The notes beneath the pieces are model-generated. The model was not told where the DNA came from. It did no database searches and saw nothing but the letters and a program-made list of their open reading frames with translations. A DNA stretch of 64,000 nt from Polaromonas sp. P2-4 (GTDB lineage Bacteria > Pseudomonadota > Gammaproteobacteria > Burkholderiales > Burkholderiaceae_C). Positions 58,460 through 64,000 of this stretch are shown piece by piece. The position numbers and the translations under genes were made by a program. The stretch is from contig CP087965.1 in NCBI GenBank assembly GCA_024703855.1, positions 3,960,001 to 4,024,000 on the forward strand, given 5' to 3'. Each line of letters opens with the position of its first letter. Position 1 is the stretch's first letter.

Positions 58460-60234
58460 TTCGTTTCCGTGGCAAGGTTGTCAAGAAGCAACTGGAAGGC
58501 CTCGATGGCAAGCTGCATGTCGTCGCTCGTCGTGCTTTCCAGAGGGTTGTGGCTAATGCCTGCGTTCTCGCCGCGCACGAACAGCATGGCCTGCGGCATC
58601 ACTTCGTGCAGCTTCATGGCGTCGTGGCCAGCGCCGCTGGGCATGCGGTACAGCGGCACGCCGAGGGCGTCCACGGCGCGCTCCCAACGCTGCTGCCAGG
58701 CTAGAGCGCTGGGCGCGGCGGCGGCGCGCATGGTCTCTTCGAGCTTGAAGTGCACGCCGCGCTTTTCGCAGATGCGTTGCAGGTCGGTGCGCACGTCGGC
58801 TGCGCAGGCATCGCGTACTTCGTTGGTGGTCGCGCGAATGTCGAGGCTGAACCTGCAGCGCCCAGGCACCACGTTGATCGAACCGTTTGGCACTTCGAGC
58901 ATGCCGACGGTGGCGACCAGGTGGGGCACGCTGCTGCCGCGCTTTTCGACGTAGAGCGCCAGTTCGGCCGCGGCGGTGGCTGCGTCGCGGCGGCGGTCCA
59001 TCGGCGTGGTGCCGGCGTGGCTGGCCATGCCGACGATTTCGCCGACATAGCGCACGCTGCCGTTGATGGAGGTCACGATGCCCAGTGGCAGATCGATCTC
59101 GTTGAGCACCGGTCCCTGTTCGATGTGCACTTCGACAAAACCGAGGTACTTCGACGCGTCGCGCTGCACCCTGGCGATATCGTCGATGCACAGACCGGCG
59201 CGCACCATGGCTTCGCGCATCGTGATGCCCTCGGCGTCCTTCTGGTCCAGCCAGCTCATGTCGAAGTTGCCGGTCAGCGCGCCTGAGCCCAGGAACACCG
59301 CCTTGTAACGCTGGCCTTCTTCCTCCGCGAAGCCGACCACCTCGAAGCCGTAGGGCAGGCGCCGCCCCTGGCGGCGCAGCTCGCGCACGCAAGCCATCGG
59401 CACAAAGATGCCCAGGCGTCCGTCATACTTGCCGCCGTTGCGCACCGTGTCGTAGTGGCTGCCGGTCAGCAGGCGTTTGGCGGCCGGGTCGCTGCCGTGG
59501 TAGATGCCGACCACGTTGCCGACCGCATCGATTGACACTTCGTCGAAGCCGCAGTCCTCGCGCATCCAGTGCGACAGGCGCTGTGCGCAGGCGCGGTGCG
59601 CGTCAGTCAGGTAGGTTACCGTCAGCTCGCCCCGCTCGGCGTAGCCAGGATCGCTGTTCGTCGCCAGCCGCTCGGCCCAGTCCCACACCAGGTTGCCGAG
59701 TTCGGGCGTGTGGCCGAACTTGTCCCCGAGGCGGATCTCGGCGATGCGATGGATGTTGCGCAGGCACTCGGCCAGTTCGAAGTCCGGGTGGTTGTCCAGC
59801 CGCCGCTCGAAGGTCGCGATGATCTCGGCTTTGGTCAAGCCCAGCCCGCGGGGCCCGCGCACCGCCAGCACGAACGGGAAGCCGAATTTGGCGTTGTACT
59901 CAGTGTTGAGCTGCTGGATTTTCATGAACTCTTGCGCGCTGCAGTTCGTCAGGCCGGCCTTGCTCTGCTCGTTCGTTGATTCGGCAGTCAGCGTCTGGCT
60001 GACCATGGCCTTGCCGGCCAACTCGGGGTGGGCGCGGATCAGCGTGAGCTGGGCTTCGTGGTCGGCTTCGGCGACGATGCGCGCCATTACATGCTTGAGT
60101 TGCGGCAGCGACTTGAATGGGCGCTGCGCCAGTGCGGCCTCGGCGATCCAGGGCGAGTGCTCGTAGAGGCCATCGAGCAGTTGGGCGGCTTCGGTGGCGG
60201 AAGCCGCATTGAGTTGTTCCAGTGTGAGAGCCAT
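58456..60234 (-). CDS. Fused OHCU decarboxylase (UraD) and allantoate amidohydrolase (AllC)
   Basis: Start ATG 60234. Residues 1-165 are OHCU decarboxylase: SPWIAEAALAQRPF, LIRAHPELAGK with the catalytic His, STNEQSKAGL, YNAKFGFPFVLAVRG. Residues about 180-592 are an M20 allantoate amidohydrolase: GSHYDTVRNGGKYDGRLG, VGFAEEEGQRY, FVEVHIEQGPVLNE, PSGAGHDAM and GISHNPLESTT provide the metal ligands. It joins the third step of uric-acid breakdown with the allantoate step. The fusion is intact; no stop or frameshift separates the halves. Confidence 0.9.
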   Translation of the reverse strand: MALTLEQLNAASATEAAQLLDGLYEHSPWIAEAALAQRPFKSLPQLKHVMARIVAEADHEAQLTLIRAHPELAGKAMVSQTLTAESTNEQSKAGLTNCSAQEFMKIQQLNTEYNAKFGFPFVLAVRGPRGLGLTKAEIIATFERRLDNHPDFELAECLRNIHRIAEIRLGDKFGHTPELGNLVWDWAERLATNSDPGYAERGELTVTYLTDAHRACAQRLSHWMREDCGFDEVSIDAVGNVVGIYHGSDPAAKRLLTGSHYDTVRNGGKYDGRLGIFVPMACVRELRRQGRRLPYGFEVVGFAEEEGQRYKAVFLGSGALTGNFDMSWLDQKDAEGITMREAMVRAGLCIDDIARVQRDASKYLGFVEVHIEQGPVLNEIDLPLGIVTSINGSVRYVGEIVGMASHAGTTPMDRRRDAATAAAELALYVEKRGSSVPHLVATVGMLEVPNGSINVVPGRCRFSLDIRATTNEVRDACAADVRTDLQRICEKRGVHFKLEETMRAAAAPSALAWQQRWERAVDALGVPLYRMPSGAGHDAMKLHEVMPQAMLFVRGENAGISHNPLESTTSDDMQLAIEAFQLLLDNLATETK

Positions 60235-60236
60235 GG

Positions 60237-61175
60237 TCAGCCTTGGTAGGGGTGGACTTGTTTCCAGTGGTGCGCGATGTCGATGCGGCGGCACACCCAG
60301 ACGTGGTCGTGCTTCTGGACATGGTCGAGAAAGCGCTGCAGCGCCACGATGCGCCCGGGCCGCCCCAGCAGGCGGCAATGCATGCCTATGCTCAGCATCT
60401 TCGGAGACTCCGCGCCTTCGGCATAGAGTGCGTCGAAGCTATCGCGCAAGTAGGTGAAGAAATCATCACTTTGCGAAAAGCCCTGCGGCAGCGAAAAGCG
60501 CATGTCGTTGGTGTCCAGGGTGTAGGGCACGATGAGGCGCGGAACCACTGAGCCATCGGTCTTCTGGACCTTCATCCAGAACGGCAGGTCGTCGCCGTAG
60601 TAGTCGCTGTCGTAGGCCAGTTGGCCGTCATCGGCTACCAGTCGCCTGGTGCGCGGGCTGTCGCGGCCGGTGTACCAGCCCAGCGGTCGCGTGCCGGTGA
60701 GCTGCTCGATGGCGTCCAGTCCAAGCCGCATGTGCTCTCGCTCGGTGGCTTCGTCAATGTTCTGGTAATTGATCCAGCGCCAGCCGTGGCAGGCGATCTC
60801 GTGGCCGAGTTCGACAAAGGCCGCGGTCAGTTCCGGGTGGCGCTGCAAGGCCATGCCGACACCAAACACCGTGAGCGGCAGCTGGCGTTTCTCAAATTCG
60901 CGCAGGATGCGCCACACGCCCACGCGCGAGCCGTATTCGTAAATCCCTTCCATGCTCAAGTGCCGCTCGGGAAAGCTCGGGGGGTTGAACATTTCCGAGA
61001 GGAACTGCTCCGAGCCCGCATCGCCATGGAGCACGGCGTTTTCGCCGCCTTCTTCGTAGTTCAGCACAAACTGCACGGCGATGCGTGCTTTGCCCGGCCA
61101 CTGGGCGTGAGGCGGGTTGCGGCCGTAGCCGATCAGGTCGCGCGGATAGGGCAGAGTGGTGTCGTAAGTGTTCAT
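60237..61175 (-). CDS. puuE: Allantoinase PuuE, polysaccharide-deacetylase fold (313 aa)
   Basis: ATG 61175 (MNTYDTTLPYPRDLIGYGRNPPHAQWPGKARIAVQFVLNYEEGGE). LPLTVFGVGMAL, GHEIACHGWRWINY, GWYTGRDSPRTRRLV, YDSDYYGDDLPFW and LSIGMHCRLLGRPGR are PuuE features. Metal-independent hydrolysis of allantoin to allantoate. Two bases separate it from uraD-allC, which uses its product. Confidence 0.92.
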   Translation of the reverse strand: MNTYDTTLPYPRDLIGYGRNPPHAQWPGKARIAVQFVLNYEEGGENAVLHGDAGSEQFLSEMFNPPSFPERHLSMEGIYEYGSRVGVWRILREFEKRQLPLTVFGVGMALQRHPELTAAFVELGHEIACHGWRWINYQNIDEATEREHMRLGLDAIEQLTGTRPLGWYTGRDSPRTRRLVADDGQLAYDSDYYGDDLPFWMKVQKTDGSVVPRLIVPYTLDTNDMRFSLPQGFSQSDDFFTYLRDSFDALYAEGAESPKMLSIGMHCRLLGRPGRIVALQRFLDHVQKHDHVWVCRRIDIAHHWKQVHPYQG

Positions 61176-61191
61176 GGTTTTAACCGGTCTT

Positions 61192-61857
61192 TCATGACAA
61201 TGCCATTGAAATATCGTTGGTCGGGACCTTGCGGTCAAAGGTCAGGGCTTCCTCGACATGCAGCAGATGCTCTGTCATCAGGCGGACGGCACGTTCTTCG
61301 TCTTTGGCGGCCAGGGCCTTGACGATCTCGGCATGCTCGTCGTTCGAGTGTTCGGCCGCGCTCGCGGTCTGGTACATCAGCGTGATCAGCGCACAGCGCG
61401 AGATCAGCTCGCCCAGTATTTGCGCCAGCACTTCGTTGCCCATCAGCTCGGCCATGCGCACATGGAAGTCGCCCAGCAGTTCGGTGCGGCCGGCCACGTC
61501 TTCCTTCTCAACGGCGACTTTTTCCTGCGCCACATGCTCCTTGAGCGCGCGAATCTTGGCCGGTGTCACTTCGCGCACAAAGGCGCGTGTCATCTCGGCT
61601 TCGAGCATGCGGCGCACGGCAAATACCTGGCGGGCTTCGCTGGCCGGCGGGGCGGCTACAAACGCGCCGCGCGCCGGTTCGAGCCGGATCAGCCGGTTTT
61701 GCGCCAGCTGGAACAGCGCTTGCCGCACCAGCGTGCGTGACACGCCAAAGTGGTTGGCCAGCTTTTGTTCGGCCAGCTTGGTGCCCGGATGCAGGCGGTG
61801 ATCGACGATGGCGCGGGTCAGCGACTCGACGATAAAACTCGTGGTGGAAGATTCCAT
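61192..61857 (-). CDS. GntR/FCD regulator of the uric-acid cluster
   Basis: Winged helix about 8-70: IVESLTRAIVDHRLHPGTKLAEQKLANHFGVSRTLVRQALFQLAQNRLIRL, then the FCD domain with RRMLEAEMTRAFV, GDFHVRMAELMGN and NDEHAEIVKALAAKDEERAVRLMTEHL. Divergent from uraH with a perfect TGTATACA-centred palindrome between them. It is first in the puuE operon. An alternative ATG lies at 61866. Confidence 0.92.
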   Translation of the reverse strand: MESSTTSFIVESLTRAIVDHRLHPGTKLAEQKLANHFGVSRTLVRQALFQLAQNRLIRLEPARGAFVAAPPASEARQVFAVRRMLEAEMTRAFVREVTPAKIRALKEHVAQEKVAVEKEDVAGRTELLGDFHVRMAELMGNEVLAQILGELISRCALITLMYQTASAAEHSNDEHAEIVKALAAKDEERAVRLMTEHLLHVEEALTFDRKVPTNDISMALS

Positions 61858-61884
61858 GCGATGCATGATAGCTTGAAATTCAAA

Positions 61885-61898
61885 AAGTGTATACACTT
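61885..61898. promoter_or_regulatory. Palindromic operator between gntR and uraH
   Basis: AAGTGTATACACTT, a perfect 14-base palindrome with the TGTATACA core favoured by FCD/GntR regulators, lies between the divergent starts at 61857 and 61931. Binding by the adjacent regulator, controlling both directions, is inferred. Confidence 0.65.
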
Positions 61899-61930
61899 CT
61901 GTCCACCGTATTTACCCGAAGGAGACATTT

Positions 61931-62284
61931 ATGGGCTTGAGCACACATGTACTGGACACCATGCACGGCAGTCCGGCCGCTGGCATGGAGGTGGCGCTGT
62001 TCACCACCAGCGGGGATAACGCCACGCTGGTCAAGCAGTTTGTCCTGAACCAGGATGGACGCAACCCTGACGGCCTGCTGTACGACAACCAGAGCCTCAA
62101 GAAGGGTACTTACCGCCTGGTGTTCGACGTGGCGGGTTACTTCAAGGCGCGGGGCGTTGCATTGCCCGAGCCGAATTTCCTTAACAAAGTGAGCCTCGAT
62201 TTCGGCGTGGCCGATACCAGCCAGCACTATCATGTGCCGCTGCTGGTGAGCCCCTGGAGCTATTCGACGTACCGGGGCAGCTGA
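61931..62284 (+). CDS. uraH: 5-hydroxyisourate hydrolase UraH (117 aa)
   Basis: Transthyretin-like enzyme. LSTHVLDTMHGSPAAGMEV with the catalytic His, QDGRNPDGLL, YRLVFDVAGYF, and the diagnostic C-terminal YRGS. Hydrolyses the product of urate oxidase to OHCU, the substrate of UraD. AAGGAG precedes the ATG. Urate oxidase itself is not in the window. Confidence 0.94.
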   Translation: MGLSTHVLDTMHGSPAAGMEVALFTTSGDNATLVKQFVLNQDGRNPDGLLYDNQSLKKGTYRLVFDVAGYFKARGVALPEPNFLNKVSLDFGVADTSQHYHVPLLVSPWSYSTYRGS

Positions 62285-62357
62285 CAGCCGGCGCAGCGCA
62301 ACGTCATGAAGACGTCATGGGAATCGGGTAAAACCAAGCCGCACAACTGGTTTGCCC

Positions 62358-63353
62358 ATGAACTCAAAATCAATTACCCGTCTTAGCCGCCGTCAGGCCC
62401 TTGTATTGTCTGCAGGCGCCGCCGCCAGCCTGGTCGCCCCTCATGCCGGGGCCCAAGGCTATCCCGACCGTCCCGTCAAAATCATCGTGCCCTTTGCCCC
62501 TGGCGCCGGTACCGATGCCATGGCCCGCCTGATTGCCAAGCACCTCGGCGAGGTGATGGGGGGCACGTTTGTGGTGGACAACCGTGCCGGGGCTTCGGGC
62601 GCCATTGGCACGCAACTGGTGGCGCAGGCGCCGGCCGATGGCTACACGCTGCTGCTGGTTGCTTCGCCTTTCACGACCGTGGCAGCTTCGCTGCCCAGCG
62701 CCAACTACGACCCGCTGCGCCAGTTTGCCCCGGTGGGCATGATCGCCACTGGCCCGCTGGTCTGGGCCGCCAATGCCAATTTGCCTGCCAGCAACATGAA
62801 AGAGCTGGTGACGCTGGCACGGCAAAAGCCGGGCGCGCTGAACTACGGCTCGGCCGGCGCCGGTGGGGTCAACCATCTGGTGCTGGAGCTGCTGAAATCA
62901 CGCACGGGCACCTTCATCACCCATATTCCCTACCGCGGCGTTGCCCCGGCCACCATGGACATGATCGCGGGCCAGGTGCAGCTGATCACGGGCACCATTC
63001 CTGCCTTGCTGCCATTCATCAAGGACGGCCGCATCAAGCCGCTGGCCGTGACCAGCGCCAAGCGTTCCAGTGCCTTGCCCGATGTGCCGAGCATGGCCGA
63101 GGCCGGGCTGTCAGGGATTGATGTCGTCAATTACTTTGCCCTGATGGCGCCTGCCGGTACACCGGCTTCCGTCATCACGCCGCTCAATGCGGCCATCAAC
63201 AAGGTGGTGACCTTGCCCGAGGTGGTGGCACGCTTCAAGGCCGATGCGGTAGAAGCCGCACCCGGCTCGCCCGCGCTGCTTGGCCACTTTATCGAGGCCG
63301 ATTACCGTGCCTGGCGCAATGTGGTGAAGACGCAGAACCTGAAAATTGAGTAG
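62358..63353 (+). CDS. Bug-family (TctC-like) tripartite tricarboxylate binding protein (331 aa)
   Basis: Signal peptide with a twin-arginine-like RRQALVLSAGAAASLVAPHAGA. Mature YPDRPVKIIVPFAPGAGTDAMARLIA, VDNRAGASGAIGTQLVAQAPADGYTLL, YGSAGAGGVNHLVLELL, HIPYRGVAPATMDMIAGQVQL, ALPDVPSMAEAGLSG. Orphan solute-binding protein; these are very numerous in Comamonadaceae and Alcaligenaceae. Ligand unknown. Confidence 0.92.
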   Translation: MNSKSITRLSRRQALVLSAGAAASLVAPHAGAQGYPDRPVKIIVPFAPGAGTDAMARLIAKHLGEVMGGTFVVDNRAGASGAIGTQLVAQAPADGYTLLLVASPFTTVAASLPSANYDPLRQFAPVGMIATGPLVWAANANLPASNMKELVTLARQKPGALNYGSAGAGGVNHLVLELLKSRTGTFITHIPYRGVAPATMDMIAGQVQLITGTIPALLPFIKDGRIKPLAVTSAKRSSALPDVPSMAEAGLSGIDVVNYFALMAPAGTPASVITPLNAAINKVVTLPEVVARFKADAVEAAPGSPALLGHFIEADYRAWRNVVKTQNLKIE

Positions 63354-63356
63354 CTG

Positions 63357-63526
63357 AGCCCCTACGCTTGTCGCTTCGCGTACTGCGCTGCCCCCCGAGG
63401 GGGCGCATTTTTCCTTGGGGCGGCCCGGCGGAAAAACAGGCGTTACCGCGCAGCGAAGGGCCGCCCCGAGCAAGCGACGGCCCCTCGGGGGCAGGGAGCT
63501 ACACGCAGTGAGCGACCGTGGGGGCT
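63357..63526. repeat. Inverted-repeat element between convergent genes
   Basis: Left part AGCCCCTACGCTTGTCGCTT, CTGCCCCCCGAGGGGG; right part CCCCTCGGGGGCAGGGAGC, AGCGACCGTGGGGGCT. Same family as 49992-50066. It probably ends transcription of the flanking convergent genes. Confidence 0.75.
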
Positions 63527-63530
63527 TTAT

Positions 63531-64000
63531 TCAATCCTGCCCTTCGGTCAGCGTGTCCAGCTGAAACTTGCCGCTTTTGTGCCACAGCCAGGTGTCGGTG
63601 TAAACCACTTTGCCCAAGCGCGTTGGCGCTGGAAATGGGGACGCCTGCCGGATGGTGCGCTCGATCTCCGCGATGACTTCCGGCGCATGTTTGGGCGCCC
63701 GCATCCAGTCCAGGCGGGTTACGCGGCCGGTCCGGTCAATTTCCACATTCAGCACCCCAACGGCATACAGCATGGGCGGCATCTTGCCCTTGTAAACGCG
63801 GTCCGCATTGAGTGCGTATATATGCGAGGCTCCGTCTTTGCGGTAAGCACGTGACGACACAGAGGCCGAGCTTCGGGCCACCCCAAGGCTTGCCGCCGGG
63901 CCGACTACCGGGGACTCGGGCTGGGATGGTGCCCGGGGAGGTTCTTCGGGCGCCGTTTTACAGGCAGTCACCAGCGCAGAAACAGCGGCAGAGAGAAGGG
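63531..64000 (-). CDS. Lipoprotein with TonB-C-like domain (start beyond right edge)
   Basis: The minus-strand frame is open to base 64000. A lipobox-like LSAAVSALVTAC indicates a lipoprotein whose Cys is near base 63963. A proline-rich linker (APEEPPRAPSQPESP) leads to IYALNADRVYKGKMPPMLYAVGVLNVEIDRTGRVTRLDWMRAPKHAPEVIAEIERTI, similar to the C-terminal domain of TonB-like proteins. Only the first residues are missing. Function unknown. Confidence 0.7.
   Translation of the reverse strand, partial: LLSAAVSALVTACKTAPEEPPRAPSQPESPVVGPAASLGVARSSASVSSRAYRKDGASHIYALNADRVYKGKMPPMLYAVGVLNVEIDRTGRVTRLDWMRAPKHAPEVIAEIERTIRQASPFPAPTRLGKVVYTDTWLWHKSGKFQLDTLTEGQD

Noticed and set aside
57200..58954. A 584-codon open frame antisense to the M20 hydrolase
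   Set aside because: His/Gln/Arg-rich shadow; sense strand motifs are complete.

Overview
This window looks like a chromosomal segment of a betaproteobacterium of the family Comamonadaceae (Polaromonas, Rhodoferax or Variovorax type). The evidence is high GC, a Bug-family binding protein, paired cyanophycin synthetases with the DUF1854/ABC pair typical of Burkholderiales, and many short dispersed repeats built on a GCTAT...ATAGC hairpin followed by CTTGCGCCC. No rRNA, tRNA, CRISPR array, prophage or transposase gene was recognised.

Layout. (1) 1-11941, minus strand: an alternative (Wsp-like) chemosensory cluster, transcribed as cheW, cheR-TPR, cheW, TonB-dependent receptor, yfiR, chemoreceptor A, a remnant cheA head, chemoreceptor B, an anchored binding protein, chemoreceptor C, cheA (cut by the left edge). 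The receptor, yfiR and chemoreceptor A overlap or abut, and chemoreceptor A carries a YfiN-like (CHASE8-type) sensor domain. (2) 12168-14044: a UMF1-type transporter and an EF-hand protein. (3) 14242-17780, plus strand: a compact stress or detoxification operon (ArsR regulator, SRPBCC, VOC, DUF899, DHA2 efflux pump). (4) 17930-20819: a kinase-like/receiver protein, a two-domain rhodanese, a small acidic protein. (5) 21239-23827, minus strand: a three-gene operon with 4-bp overlaps encoding an OLD-like/DUF3696 ATPase, a PIN-domain nuclease and an RNA ligase; it resembles a defence or RNA-repair module. (6) 24295-30961: urtABCDE urea importer, interrupted by repeats. (7) 31120-33946: DUF817, DUF2809, a small exported protein, and a lone ureD. 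(8) 34108-42143: cphA', cphA and, divergently, the cyanophycin-associated ABC transporter and DUF1854 protein. (9) 42253-46232: a nitrate/sulfonate/pyrimidine-type ABC importer and a Ca2+/H+ antiporter. (10) 46306-54336: glxR, hyi, gcl (glyoxylate to glycerate), LysR, GntR, an amino-acid-type binding protein, dctA. (11) 54675-62284: maeB, then an M20 hydrolase, a uraD-allC fusion, puuE, a GntR regulator and uraH (uric acid breakdown). (12) a Bug protein and a partial lipoprotein.

How it fits together. Purine breakdown (uraH, uraD, puuE, allC) yields urea, ammonia and glyoxylate. Glyoxylate can enter gcl-hyi-glxR, urea is imported by urt and would feed urease (only ureD is here), and surplus nitrogen could be stored as cyanophycin. 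DctA and MaeB handle C4-dicarboxylates and malate.

Sequence quality. More than thirty single-base or 2-bp indels break otherwise well-conserved genes between about 2 and 54.4 kb, mostly in homopolymers or short GC runs. None was found from 54.4 to 64 kb. I treat nearly all of them as sequencing or assembly errors rather than true pseudogenes. Gene boundaries below follow the restored reading frames.
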